This document shows, one piece after another, positions 10,441 to 23,410 of a stretch of 59,054 bases of DNA. The notes under the pieces are model-generated. The model searched no databases. It was not told the DNA's origin and saw nothing but the letters and a program-made list of their open reading frames with translations. Made by a program: the position numbers and the translations under genes. The stretch spans positions 1-59,054 of the forward strand of contig JAHBMJ010000029.1 of NCBI GenBank assembly GCA_018398765.1, read 5' to 3'. Within the stretch, counting starts at the first letter, position 1, and every line of letters begins with the position of its first letter. The stretch is from Chromera velia (taxonomy: Eukaryota > Sar > Chromeraceae).

Positions 10441-13400
10441 CGACGACCTCAACAATTTTCGTGGGGGAGAAGAGAGTCTCAAAGAAATCTTCTACTGAAA
10501 GAACAGACTGGCCGGGTTTCTTTTGTACCCCGACAGTGACACACATGCAGTCAGTCTGAGACGCAGAGTCCAGACATTCGTGTGTGTTTGTAACATTGAT
10601 CGTGCCTAAATGAGAAAGGGTGGAGAAATGCAAGTCGCTGCGGAGGTACTCATTGTTCCGCCTGAATCGTTCTCGGGTCGGTCACTGACAATCCATGTCT
10701 CTCAGCTCATTTGCTCTTTTGACTAGTCATTTGACAAGTTCTGATGGCACAACGTATCATGATTGAAAAAGGCACTTCTGGGGCACACGCGGGCTGGAAT
10801 CAAAGATGGTAGACTCCCGCAATTCAATGGCCCCCTTTCCCCCAGATTCGGATGCAAAGAAGGATGAATACCCGATTCGTAACACGAAGAACGGACAACA
10901 TTTCATTCGACTTCACGGTTCCCAACCGGCCTGAAGTTTAAAAGGTTCAAGGCGCCATTGTTGTCGATTTGGGCAGGAGATCGGGCAGGGGACAGGGACG
11001 AATGACACACGCTGATTCGTAAAGAGTACAGGAGATTTTGCATGAGTCCGTCAGAGTTTAAATTTCCGTCAGGGGGCACCCAAATCTATAGACCCAAATT
11101 CTGCGTTTTCATACATGACTTTTCGATCGAGTTGGATTCGTGGGGGATGCCTAGGTCTGAGCAGACTTGGAACCTAGCTTGGAACTGAGCAACTGGAAGT
11201 TGGGTCCATGCAGTACCAGCTCCAGTAGCCTTGCCAGGAGCATTTAGCAGGCCGCTAAGCAGGGTAGAGAAGAGCTAGGAGAAAACTTAAACTCAGAAAC
11301 TAGCTTCGAAAACACTGGCAGGAAATTTGAACTGAAGCTGAGCGATAACCAATTTCTATATAGTATATGCGCGGTTTATTTTAATTTTCAAAATTTTAAG
11401 TGCACAAAGTTTTATATATTATTATAATGAATCAACTAGTTAATCAATCACTAAATCAATCAGTGAATCGCATAATAACCTAGACAATGATAAACACCTT
11501 TAATTACTCAGAAGCTTACGTACATATACTGAAGTTTTAATTTTTTTGAGGCTTATTTCTAGGCTAATTTTTTATAAAATTAATAATGATAAACTTTATA
11601 GCAGCTCTTTAAAGGTTTTCCGTTTTTAATTTTGAATCAGTCACGCGGTCAATCAATCAATCAAACATAGATGCTATACAAAATGCCTTTTATACAACTA
11701 CATACCATAAGCCAATACCTGGCAGTGGACTGCGGGGATTCCCGGAATAAAAAATCCTATCCTATCCTAACATGGCGACAGTGCTCTAGGGCACTACTAA
11801 ATCATTTATCACTTATAAGTTATCACTTAACACATGTAGTCTAGACTCTAGATGACTAGATCAAACATTTCAAGCTATTTAATCAATAAATCAGTCTATC
11901 CATCAGACTTGCTCCTAGCTGGAATTGTGTGCAGTGTTCTTACACAGTTCTATCGATCCACAGGTGTGCCGTCACATCGCGAAAGAAATTCAAAGAATTT
12001 TGAAACGAAGCCTGAGCCATGCATCAATGCATGCACAGCTTACACTGGCACAAAGAGACCGATAGGCTTTTACAGCCTGCATCGACAGCGGCACCATGAA
12101 AGGATCATCTGAACAAAAGAAGGAGTAAGGAGTAGGTCATTGTGAGGAGTTACGGACGACGAAGAGAGATACAGGGACAGACGAAGCAGATCAAGGCATG
12201 CAGTTACCGATTGCCACTGATCGACAAGTGAGGGAACAAAGATACAGGCCTCTCCGTCGTTCATATTCTGAAGCGACTATACGCGTCCATCAAGTGTTCA
12301 TACTTACGAGGAAAAAGCCGGCGAACAAAGAACGAACACGCATACCGAGCAGCCATGCAGCAGCCACCAGAGATCCATGACCTCTGTCTCCTCTCCATCA
12401 ATACAGACCAAAAAACCCCTCCATTAATTCACGAAATTATTATACCGGCACTCCATGACGCGCACATGCAGAGACGCACTCATTCACTCCTGGAATCCAC
12501 TCATGCAGTCGCGGTCAACTTTACAAACACATACAGACACACACGTACGTACGTATCATTCATTCATTCATGCATTGATTCTGCATGTCGTTTTCCAACT
12601 GCATGCTCCGGCCTCTCAGGCTGCACTTGTTTTCTTTCTACTCTCCGCTTCCTCCATCCGACAATGAGTGCAAATACCTGCATGTCTACCTCTGCCAGTG
12701 TAGAAGTTCACCGGAAACAGTAGTCAATTTCTTTCTCCCCTGCCCAGACGGTATTGCGATGTGTGCAGAGGAAGAGAGACAGACAGACAGAATCGTCTTT
12801 TCGTTCCTTTTTCTCTTCCTTTCTGACAGACAGACAGAAAGAGAGAAGCAATCAGTTCAGTTATTCTGCCTTCAGACAGGCAGAGAGGGAGGGAGGAGGC
12901 CCTTCTTCTCACCCTCCCTTCAATACGCACCGATGCCCCCCCCTCTCCTCTCTCTGATGGCGAATCGCCTTAATCAATTGATGTCCTTTGACGGACATTG
13001 ACGGACAGAGACAGCGAGCAGGGGGAGGAAGAAAAGGAGAACTGCTGCATTTAAATAAATGCAGGGAGGGTCAACAAGCCCATGCCGTTGACATGCAACT
13101 AACTTTGCACTAGCTGCTCGGAAGAAGCAGCCGTGTGTTGTCAGTAGACCAACTCCCTCCCTCCTTTATTCCATCGACATCGATCCCTCCCTCCCGAAGA
13201 ACAAAGGGAACCCTGGGCCTGCGTGCGCTTAGTCTATTTTTGTTTCTTTCGTCAATCAATATCCAAAGGCATGGGATGAAAGGAAACGGAAAAGAGGAAG
13301 GAAAGAAGAAAACGGAATTTCAAGAAGCATTTCCGATGATGCATGCAGACAGATTTGGATACAGAAAATAGGTTCGATCTAATAGTCACTGACTGTGTGA

Positions 13401-13876
13401 TCGCGAACTTTTTTCCAATGACTGACTGATGCATCATGCGACGTTTGCATCAGTGAACACGTGAAAAACGCGCACGCTCTCTCGCTTTCTCTGTCTGTCT
13501 GTCTTCACATTTTCAGGAAGTCAGTCTTTTCTTGAACTTCGACCCTTCAGCAGCTCTCCTTCTTTTCTGCGCCTGCTTATCCCTTGAATGGGTCTCTTCT
13601 CTTTTCCCTTCTTTTCTCCTCCGTTTCCTCTCGCCGGACTTCGGGAATGAGTAATAATCCTGTTCGTGGCTCTTTTCTGTTCCGCCCCGTCTTTCTCTCT
13701 CCGCTTTTCCGTCTGTCTAAGCCTCGCTCGCATCTGCCTGATGCCTGAATTAATTAACTTACTCGACCTGCATGTATGCTTCGAAGGAAAAAAGAAAAAG
13801 TCGGTCCTCTCTCTCTGCTACTGAGAAAGAGAGGGAATTGAAACGAGACGAAGTGTATGCAGGACAGAGATCATAC

Positions 13877-13891
13877 GTGTGTGTGTACACA

Positions 13892-13924
<33 letters not shown>
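13877..13924 (+). repeat. (GT)n microsatellite with adjoining CA stretch
   Basis: A GT run of about 12 units, the tetramer tacacaca, then another GT run; the CA part next to GT forms a small inverted repeat. Confidence 0.9.
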
Positions 13925-13928
<4 letters not shown>

Positions 13929-14182
13929 ACAGAGAACGCATACGGCGTGGTTTGTGGCTTAAGTAAGAAAGCAGTTTTCTTTCTTTGACGTCTGAAATCG
14001 CCTGAGAGAGAACAGGCAGGAACAAAAATGGGCACAGAGAGAGAGAGAGAGAGGTTGACTCCGTCAGGCAAAGACAGAAAACATAAGAAGACAAGGAAGG
14101 TCAAAGACTTCCAAGACAGCATGTACAGATCAGACAGAAGCATCATCGTACAGACAAAGAGGAGATCGAGGAAGGAGATGAA

Positions 14183-14216
14183 AGGAGAGGAGAGGAGAGG
14201 AGAGGAGAGGAGAGGG
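14183..14216 (+). repeat. (GGAGA)n tandem repeat
   Basis: About six consecutive copies of the pentamer GGAGA in a longer polypurine stretch. Confidence 0.85.
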
Positions 14217-16337
14217 AAGAAGAGAACAGGACTCACTAAAGAGATAGAAAGAGAAAGTGGGGGTATGCCAGATTTCCCAGTCCGTTCCACGTCCCATTCA
14301 ACTCCCTCACAAAAGAAAAAACAAAACAACAAAAGCCGGAAACACTAACATCCACTCCAACGTCTGCAGGCCCCCACCTCTAGCACAACTTCACAAGAAG
14401 ACGAAAAGAACGGACCGATCAGAAACGAGTAAGGCAAAAACAAAAACATATTTATTTTCTGTTTCCCTTCTTTCGATCAATCCCTGGAAAGAAAGACGAG
14501 ACGAGACCGGAAGAATGAAGAGAAAAACGCGCACACGAGAGATGACGAACAGAGAAGAAAAAGCCCAAGCGAAGTTTAATGATGAGGAACCGAATAATGG
14601 GTCCCTGTCATGGTCACTGACAGGCCTGCAGCAGCACCATTGGAAGGTAAGAAGACGCTCGCGTACCATCAGAATAGAAGAAAGAAAAGGCTGCAGCAGC
14701 ACTACCAATGGATTGATGAGAAACGAAAGAAAGAAACGAAAATGCACAAAGACAAAAAGAAAAAGATAAAAAAAAACAGAATGGAAAGAGAGAAATGATA
14801 ACATACAGCAAGTGGAACTGCAGCATCAGTGGCCCGACCGACCATTGGCGCTCGAGCGGTATTTACTGATAGTCAGTTGAGTGCGGGACGGACAAAAAAA
14901 CAGACAAACCCAAAAGGAGGTAAGGACAGGAAAACAAAGGAACAGGCAAAGTGTCAGTCCAGTCCAAAAAGCAGACAGAAACACCGACACGTAGCCTTCC
15001 TTGTGTCTTTACTTCTTTCTTGCGTGTGCATCAGGTCACACACACACACGCAAAGTCATACAGAGAAATAGGGAAAGAGAATGTAAGAACGATCACGCAC
15101 CGAGCAGGTTTTCCAAGTCTGCCCCTGCCTGCCTGTGTATTCTGTACATGTATGTCCTCCTTCTCTGCTTCTCCCCTCCCTCTCCGCTCTCATACAGAGC
15201 TTGCCGGAAGGGAGAGAGACGTGGGTTGGTTTCCTGCCTGGCACCCATACGTACGTAGACAGGTCAACAAACAGGCAAACTGGTGGACGGATGGATATGA
15301 CGAAGCAAGAGAGCGCCATTCGCTTCTCCTTCGTCTCTTTCCCGGACACTGATAGCGCGGTTGAAAGCTCGAATGGAACAAAACTCCTTTCAGATCTCTC
15401 CATCGAGTGCATAGACACAAACACTCGCACAAGGCATGCATGCAGCAATGACGAAAGCATCAATGAAGTGAGTTTGACACACAAGACATTCATTCATGCA
15501 GTCGGTGGACCCTCAACCATGCAAGCTTCCACCCTCACTCCCAACCAACGACACCAGCAGCAGCGGCGCTCTCCCTGTTTCTCTTCTGATTGCCTTCCTC
15601 TGATCTTCAGACTGCAGCAGCAGCGACAACGGCAGCCGGGACAGCAGCATCAATCAGACAGGCAGGCAGAGAGAGTTTCTCTCTCTCTCTTGTAGAGGTT
15701 GAGACAGGCAGACAGACCGACAGACTCTTGCAAGGCAAGGCAAGGATCTGTGAAAGAGAGCGAGAGAGAGAAGGGAAGAACAGACGAAAAAAGGGAGAGA
15801 GACAGCAATGTGTTGTCGCATCTGCAGCTCTCACGATTCTTTTCAAGCCTTTGTCCTTTCACTCAGTAGCAGCAGCAGCAGCAGCAGCCGCAGCAACACA
15901 AAGACGAAAAATGCAGAGTGAGTTTTCAAACAGGAAGAAAGGGAGGAAAGAAGAATTAATTAAGAAACCCATCTCTCTGCACCCACCCAACGCTGTAATC
16001 GTCGAAGACGGCAGTGAAGAAAAGATGAGAAGAAGAGTGAGTAGACCATTTCAAATTCGTTCATCCATTCACACATACATACAGATTCCTGATCCCTTCC
16101 CCCCCTCCCGTTTGTCTCCAAACCCGACTCAGAAGATTCCTCTTCCTTCCTTCTTCCTTCCCTCTCTCCTCGAGATTCCTTCACTTTCTTCTTCTTCTTC
16201 TACGCACCCACATCCGTTCTCCGTACCTTCGCATTCCTTCTCAACTATTTCACTCCCTCAAACCCCCTGCCATACGGAGGACTCTATCTTCATTTGTTTG
16301 AAGCGACTAAGGGCAATCAGTCAGTCAGTCAATCTCT

Positions 16338-19300
16338 CTAGCCTGGACTCTTTTTCCCCTCAACAGCAGGTGAGCCTCCAGCAGATGCGGCTGTTGCTGT
16401 CCCCTCCGCCATTCCCCCTGCCACAGAAGAAACACGACGAGGCCCGTGAGTGGGGGACATCCGGAAGGCAGACACTGCACGAACTTTCCGGAGCGCACAC
16501 AGCCAGCACGCGCTTGCACTAGTCGAGTCATGCCTACACACACCGAACCCGACTCCCAAATTGGGACCCCCATCAGCCGGCTGCTGGTCCGGCTTCTTGC
16601 TTTCAAACGGCAGCGGGGGTTTGCTTCCCTTCTCCCCCTCTGCAGCTGTCCCTCCCGCATCACTTTCTGAAACAGCATCTGTCAGGGTGGGGGGGCGCTT
16701 TGAAGCGCTGGGCCCCTCAGGTTTTTCTGATGACACTGATGCTCCCGAAGCCTCACTCTCCCTCTTTAAAGCTGCTCCACCAGGCTGCCCCGTCTCCCCC
16801 TCTGCCTCTTTGTTCTCCCCTCCTCCTCCTCCTGCTTGGCTAGGCCCTGCCTCAGCCCCTTCTTGGTGATCCGAACAAGACCACGGCCAGAGGTCTACAG
16901 CAGTCTGGCTTTCCTGTGTGCGCATGGGGGCTGACGCCATTCTACGGTAGAGCATCCGGTCGACCTCTGGGTTTGCATGCACCTGCACTAGGTTCGGCAT
17001 GTTATGAGCCGACCGAGCGCGCATGAGAGAGATGGCCTTTGCAACAATGAGGCTGGCTCTACCCCACTCGGTGATGCTTGTGGGTCCGGGAACTGGCCCC
17101 ATTGTCCCCCCGACTGGTATCCCCCCCATCCCCCCGTTCTGTGTTTGTCCCCCCAACCCCTTTGTCGGGTTCATCCCATCCTTCGCCGAGGAAGACTGAG
17201 ATGCAGACGCTGCCCCTTGCTGCTCCTCCTGCGGCACTTGTGCAGAGGCAGAGCCCTCCTTGGCCGCCTCTGCAGTGCCAATGCCTGGCGGACAGGAAAA
17301 AGGGAGGGGGGGGGGTCCGATGGCCGAGAGCAAATCAGACGCGGCATCTCGGACACAAGCGGAGGGACGGACGGGCATTGATTGAACAACGTTCGCGTTC
17401 GTTTGAGGAACGCAGGAAAAGAACAGACTTGAAAAGGAGCGGTCGGACTCTGCAACTTCTTGACCCTCCCCATGCCCTCCTTTCTCCTCCTCTCCCTCTT
17501 CTTCTGCCTTCTCTTTCCCTTTCTGCTCAACAGCACCCGCTTCCTCATCGTCGTGTGTCAGATTGACCTCCTCCTCCCCTCCCTCTTCTTCTCCTTTCGT
17601 CCGCTCCTTTGCAGGAGCACAAACTTCAACAGGGGTCTGGGTACTCTCTGAAGTTCTATTCGCCAACCCCCCCCTCTCCTGTCCTTTCTGGTGACCGCAC
17701 TCTGTACTCAGCATCACCCCTGCCGTTCTCTCTACTGTCGACGTAGAGGACGTCCAAGAACTCTGACTACTCGAGTTCACTGCCAGCTGGTTGGCCGTCT
17801 CAGAGTTGGGGGGGAAGATTCCGGAGTTGTTCACTTCGTCCTCTGCCTCCGCGAGGAGAGCTGAGAGGTCCACAGGGTGTAGACTGAGGAGGGCATCGAT
17901 GTCGTCACTAACTGCTGCTGCGGCTGCACTTGCAGCATCTACAGGGGGGAAGGAGGTGTTGGCGTCTAGGCCGAGCGCAGGAGCAGGGGGGGGCCAGAGG
18001 GCTCCTCCCGCTCCTGCCTGTACCAGCGTCTGCGTGCTGATCTGCACGTGGGCCATCGGATCTTCGGGGATTGCTGGCAGGGTTCCCTCTCTTTCTCTCC
18101 GCACGGCTCTGAGACCTTCAGGCGCGGGGACAGACAGGGTGCCCACTGATGGGTGCTGAGACGGCTCTGTGGCCGGGGGAGGACGTCTCACTGCCTGCTG
18201 CTGCTGCTGGGGCATTTCCGGTTGAACAATCCCAGCTGTGGAGAGGGAGTTGTTTGAAAAGGCTGTCGGGGCCGCGGAGGGTGCCCGAAAACGGGCGGGA
18301 TGGAAGGAGGGGGGCTGCATTGGTTGCAAGGGGGGTTGTTGACTTTGAGGAGGTGGAACGGATGACGGCTGTGGGACATGCGGAGAGGGCCCACGGGGGG
18401 GCGGAGTTTCAGGCGGGGGGGGGGGGGGAAAAGAAAAGCCTGTCTGCGGACACGGCTGAGGAGGATGCATCATACCAGATGAAAGCTGCGACAAATACTG
18501 TGCTTGCTGCTGTTGCATCACCCCGGATGGAAACTGCTGCAACTGCGACTGTAGCGGGTATCCGGGGTGCTGCTGGACTGGGGGCACGTGGCCTGAAGAT
18601 GATGAGGACCCCATCAGCATGTCTGCTGTCTGCGGCTGCTGCCCCATGCTATGACTGAAGGATGCAGGATCTCCGGGGTGAAGAAAGGAATTCCCATTCC
18701 CTCCCAGCGCTCCATGCACTGCTTCTGCGTTCATCCCCTGCTGTTGCATCTCCAGCCATATCTTGAAGACGCTCGAGCCTGGTCGGAACCTCCGAGCACC
18801 CGACCCCGCCGCTGCTGGGGGGGGTGGAGGGACACCCGGGACCATCCCCGGTGCCGCAGGAACAGCAGGAGGAGGTGGGGGTCCTGTTTGTCCCGTGTGG
18901 GGAGCTGCCGGTGCCGACTCTGAATAGATAGAGGCTGCCACCGTCGACATGGACGCGCTTCTGCTGTCAGCCCTGCATGCATGCATGCAATGCAAAGTTG
19001 AAGCGGCAGAAATGTCAGGGCGCGGAACAGGGACGGGGTCAAGGCAGAGGGAGTTCAAAGCGCCAACTGTCCACACACTGAGAGACAGCTAGGGTAGCAG
19101 GGGTAGAGAGAGAGCCGGTCAGCCAAGGGCAGCGAGAAGAAACAGCAGTCCAGTCTGCTCGAGGGGGCACCGAAATGATTGTCAGCTGATGCTTACGAAA
19201 GGAGACGGAAGTAAAGGAAAGGAGCAACGCGCTCCTGTCCCATAGACGTCTTCAGGACACCCACAGGAACTCACCGTGTCTCAAAACTACGCGACGGTGG

Positions 19301-19441
19301 AGCATTTCTTCCCCAGAGCCTGCCCGCCCTGAAGAGCGCGCCTCTGTCCTGGCATTGGTGGAGGGGTGAGCCATGAGAAGAGGGGGCAAGGTTGGAGGAA
19401 GACACCACGCTTGAATGCGAAGAGACGGACTCTGAAGACAT
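16338..19441 (-). CDS. Pro/Gln/Ser-rich protein of 933 aa, unknown function
   Basis: Two exons: 19441-19275 (ATG; MSSESVSSHSS) and 18972-16338. The first ends at a GTGAGT donor in phase 2; the second follows a GCATGCATGCAG acceptor with the matching phase. The protein is mostly low complexity: PPPPP runs, Gln-rich stretches (QQQQQAVRRPP), an acidic Glu-rich segment (EEEGGEEEVNL) and a Ser-rich N-terminus. Two short stretches look structured: SSVFKIWLEMQQQG near residue 105 and ITEWGRASLIVAKAISLMR near residue 700, each predicted helical. These could be docking helices in a scaffold or RNA-associated protein, but I recognise no family and give no function. It ends 5.9 kb from the convergent neighbour and starts 1.36 kb from the divergent selenoprotein gene. 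Confidence 0.72.
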
Positions 19442-19884
19442 ACTGCAGTCGAAAGAGATCCTGAGAGAAAGCGACCAGAGGTTCAAGCAAGCTGTCTCTG
19501 TGTTGGATCTACACACAGTTCGACAAGACTGATGTCGATCAACTGGCCCAAACAAGCGTGATCATAGCCAGAGAGGATAGGTGGAGAATTGGATTTCACA
19601 CAGCTATGTACAGATTGGATGCAATCGCTCAGACGCAAGACAGTCACGTCCCATTCAGGGTCTTGGTCTGTTCACATCCTTGGAATCGAAAAGGACTGAT
19701 GGTATACGCGATGCAACACGAAAAGAATTGGGCTGCTGGAAGGGCAATGAAGAACTTTCAAGAGTTGTCAGATCGCAGCAAAGGTTATAATTGTCCCGGA
19801 AAGTCTGTGGCACGCGGCCCGGAAAGCGAAAACCGCGCGTGCGCCGCCCCTATGCATGCATGAATGCAAAATTGACCCGGTCGG

Positions 19885-19940
19885 GCCTAGGCCATGGTAT
19901 TGGCCATGGCCATAGCCATAGCCGTGGCCGTGGCCTAGGC
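19885..19940. repeat. Long GC-rich inverted repeat (GCCTAGGCCATGG / CCGTGGCCTAGGC)
   Basis: The arms at 19885-19897 and 19928-19940 match at 12 of 13 positions when one is reverse-complemented. The 30-bp spacer is built from ggccat, agccat and gccgtg hexamers, themselves partly self-complementary. It could extrude as a hairpin or act as a dense protein-binding site. Confidence 0.75.
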
Positions 19941-20119
19941 ATTGGAGCTGGCGTCATAATGGCCCAAGGCCCATGCAGGCAGTCGCATGGTGCATGCATG
20001 GCAAGGTGGTTGGCCGACCGGGGATCACGCACTGACGCAAGCAAGCTTGCGAACGGCCCCGGAAAGCAAGAAAAATGATAATTGCTTGACGCACGCTATT
20101 CGTATGTACTAGATGCACG

Positions 20120-20120
<1 letters not shown>

Positions 20121-20153
<33 letters not shown>
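20121..20153. repeat. (TA)n microsatellite
   Basis: An uninterrupted TA run of about 16 units in the divergent gap. Confidence 0.95.
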
Positions 20154-20155
<2 letters not shown>

Positions 20156-20799
20156 GATCTTTCCGATGTATCTGACGTACTCCGTATGAATAGCCTGGAA
20201 AGCAATCAAAATTAACTCTATTTGTTTTTACGCTTACTCATGTTGTGTTAAGTGCCCCCTCAGCTCTATTCCGGGACATGCATCTGCGTGCATCAGATTT
20301 TTCAATCGGAGATTCAGCATGCTCGACGTACATACGCGCGCTCCCACCCTATGCAACCCTTTGTAAGTGCCCCTCAGCTACGCTTTCTGGCCAAGCCCAA
20401 GCCGCCCGACCGGGTCCATTTGGCACGGAGCGCAGCGCAGTGCCAAGAGGTATTCCCGCGCGGCGAAGCGAATTCTGTTGTGGCCGCGGTCGCAATCGGT
20501 CGCAAGGCCGCAGATTTGAAAGGAGGAGTCATGTCAGCTATTATCAGCTAGAGGAAGTCACATCGCTGAGCCGCAGTATATATTAATACAATTGCTGAAG
20601 CATTGAGATTATATTAATATCGTGAACACACAGATACATAGTTGATCGACATTCGAGCTGTTCTGATTTCTTCCCGCGAGTCTTGTAGTCGACGACTTCG
20701 AAAAAGAGACGGAGAGAAGAGACGGAGAACATTTGCACGTTGGCTCATTTGATTTGGCAGCTACAAGGCAAGAGCAAAAAACGCAGAAGCAAGATACAA

Positions 20800-22133
20800 A
20801 TGTCGGCCGCAGATAAAAAGCCCGTGAAGGTCTCCATTCAGTTTTGCGGGGGCTGAGGGTACGACCCGAAGGCAGAAGTCAGTCAGGCTTTATTTTATTC
20901 GGGTCATTTTGTTTTCCGTTCTTTCCCGTCTCGTTCAAGCCTCTCGACAAATTCGAACTCTCTTCCGTTGTGCCGGATTTTCTCTTCTCAACGTGCTCCC
21001 TTGTTCACTGCCTGTGCGTTCTTGTCCGTGTGCAGGCTGCCAAGCAGCTTCTCCTTCACAAATTTCCTCAGGGGGTCGAAGTCGACCTGCTGAGAGACCC
21101 GGGGACCACCGGGAACTTTGAGGTAGCTTGTTTTTTTTTTCGCCTGCAGGCCTTGCATGAATGGTTTATTCACCCCTTTTCCCCCCTGCCCGCAACCTCC
21201 GAATTTTCCTTCTTTGTTTTGCTCGTGGTGTTTTTTCTTGAGGCAGTCGACTCGAGGAGAGTGGGCCAATGAAATTGAGACTCGAGATGTCTTCAAACCA
21301 AAAGCGAGAGAAATAGCTCGAATGTCTGACAAGTGTTCAAAACATCCAGGTGCGGACACAGGAAGGACATGAGGATACCCCATAAGAAACGTCCATTCGA
21401 GGGAACGCCAGCACGAACAGAATCTGAAAGAACCTGTTCATTGTTCTAATTTACGTAAGTGCCAACTTTCGGCTTTCGCGCTGCATGCGCAGAGCAGAGG
21501 AGAAACGAAAGCTGATGGCAATGTCACAGTGATGCAGTCTCGTCCTGTCTTCCTTTGCTTGAGAAATTTGACGTTCGAGTCAAAAGAAGAGAGGAACATC
21601 AATGCCTCATTCTCCCCCCCCCCCCCNCCTTCGCCTCTGCAGGTGAAGGTCAATGGAGAGCTGGTGAGTTCGCAGAAGAGCCCATAAAATCGTCTGTCAG
21701 TGAACCTTTGAATCCTTCAGTCTAAGTCTCAGTCTGAGTCTCAGGGGCTTGATCGTCACATCTGCCACTGGTCCTGTGCTGTCCAGTGGGACAGATGAAT
21801 TTCGCTTCTTCCTTGTGTGAATTCTGATGCTCTCCCACTGCTCTCTCTCATCTTTCTCTAGCTCGGTCTCTCTAAACCAGATTCTCCTCTCGCTCACTCT
21901 TGCCAGACCGCGTGTTGGTTTGGGTGGTCACCTCTACATCCACCGAGAGACAATGAAAGTTTGTCTCAGTCTCTCCCTCTCCCTCTGTCTCTCTCTTCTT
22001 CTCTCTCTCTCTCTCTGTCTCTCTCTCCTGTCCATGAAATGTAAGAATGCAAGCGTCTGTGAAGATACCGTATGCCGCATGCGATTGCACTAAATTATCT
22101 GAGCGTGCAAAGTGGAATAGTTTTGATACATGT

Positions 22134-22168
<35 letters not shown>

Positions 22169-22179
22169 TTCTCTCTGTC

Positions 22180-22250
<71 letters not shown>

Positions 22251-22261
22251 TTCTCTCTGTC

Positions 22262-22334
<73 letters not shown>

Positions 22335-22345
22335 TTCTCTCTGTC

Positions 22346-22416
<71 letters not shown>

Positions 22417-22427
22417 TTCTCTCTGTC

Positions 22428-22493
<66 letters not shown>

Positions 22494-23410
22494 TGTGTGT
22501 ATGCATGTGTATGCATGTGTATGCATGTGTGTGTGTATATGTGTGTATGTGTATGTATGTGTGTGCGTGTGTGTGTGTGTGTATGCGCGCGCGCGTGCAG
22601 GTCCACTCAAAGAAAACGGGGGGCGACGGGTTCCTCCACAACGACAAACAGAAGGTCTGTCTGTCTATCGGGGTTTACTTCAGTGCATTTCATTGATGTC
22701 TGTAGTCCTCTGCACGCGTGTGCTGGAAGGCTTCGCAGGGTTTCCTTCCAGTACCTCTCACCGGGCGCAGATTTCTCTATCTTCCTAAGTTGATCTTCTC
22801 TTTAGTGGTGGGGTCGTGTTTTTTTCTTTGCAGAGCCATTTTTTTTTCTTTCTGTGTTTTCGTTCTACCTGATTTATACATACTGTCTCTCTTCCCCTCC
22901 TCCTCTTCTATTGTTCTCTACTATCTTTCCCTCTGTTTTTTTTCTCTTGGTTTCGTTTCCTTCCCTTCCCTTGCTTCGCTTCTTCCTTTTTCCTGGTCTT
23001 CCGTCCTTCCTTTCTTCCTTCGGTCCTTGTTTTCTTCGTTCTTTACTACTTTGTTTTTTCCTGCCTTTCGTCCTTCCTTCCCCTTCCCCTCCCCCTCACC
23101 CACCCTCCTTCATTTTGCTTTTTGTCCTTTCTCAGCAAGAAGACATTCGCTGATTCACTCATTTATTCTTTCATTCATTCGTTTCATGATTGACCTGCTC
23201 GCTTCTTGCATAATTCTTCACTGTCTTCTGTTTCTCCTCCTGCTCCTCTCCCTCTTCCTCCTCCTCTCCTTCGATCGAACTGCTTGAATCATTTCCAAAA
23301 TGCGTCACTCTCCTAACTCTCTGACTCACTCCCTGCCTGCCTACTCTGACTTCATGCAGCAAGAGATCGTGAACGGGAAGATCTCGGAGGCCATTGCCTC
23401 CTCTGAGTAA
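20800..23410 (+). CDS. SELENOW: Selenoprotein W with in-frame UGA (Sec)
   Basis: Five exons: 20800-20877, 21036-21122, 21643-21663, 22601-22654 and 23360-23410. The first four end in phase 0, giving a 96-aa product, the usual SelW length. Codon 19 (20854-20856) is TGA inside FCGG-U-GY, the CxxU redox motif of the Rdx/SelW thioredoxin-like family. Family features follow in order: a helix with KQLLLHKFPQ, the strand block GTTGNFEVKVNGELVHSKK, a GDGF motif and a closing helix (KISEAIASSE). These proteins are small cytosolic redox factors. The ATG at 20800 is the first in frame and sits 14 residues before the family's first conserved strand residues. Reading TGA as a stop would leave an 18-aa peptide and make the conserved downstream exons meaningless. 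I could not identify a convincing SECIS in the 3' region. Confidence 0.92.
22137..22499 (+). repeat. Higher-order repeat of GT and CT blocks in SelW intron 3
   Basis: Four copies of a unit of about 83 bp: a GT run, the word tacgattctctctg, then a CT run. The tacgatt words start at about 22164, 22247, 22330 and 22412. The unit has spread by duplication of a compound microsatellite. A single N sits in a C run at 21627 of the preceding intron, probably a sequencing difficulty. Confidence 0.9.

Larger units (their letters stand above)
10441..16337. other. Convergent intergenic region, AT-rich island then simple-repeat-rich sequence
   Basis: Two genes end into this gap. About 11291-11860 is AT-rich, with atcaatca-type runs. 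From about 12.1 to 16.3 kb the sequence is dominated by short purine or pyrimidine runs, CAG/CAA triplets (about 15866-15900) and GT/CA repeats. The many ORFs are low-complexity on both strands and none resembles a known protein; some may belong to untranslated regions. I see no supported gene. Confidence 0.5.
19442..20799. promoter_or_regulatory. Divergent intergenic region upstream of the 933-aa protein and SelW
   Basis: The gap holds a GC-rich, palindrome-rich stretch (about 19787-20080) with cccggaaag boxes and TGCATGCA, a TA run, a second GC-rich stretch (about 20380-20520) and a small AT-rich part with cagtatatatta (about 20573-20584), a possible TATA element for the SelW gene. Transcription start sites cannot be placed from sequence alone. 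Confidence 0.4.

Noticed and set aside
15590-16522. 310-codon plus-strand ORF opposite the end of the 933-aa gene
   Set aside because: Low-complexity content with Ala/Gln and Ser/Pro runs, overlapping the better supported minus-strand coding exon at its end.
22047-22793. Long ORFs on both strands over the GT/CT repeats
   Set aside because: They translate dinucleotide repeats (Cys-Val, Ser-Leu, Thr-His, Arg-Glu) inside SelW intron 3 and have no other content.
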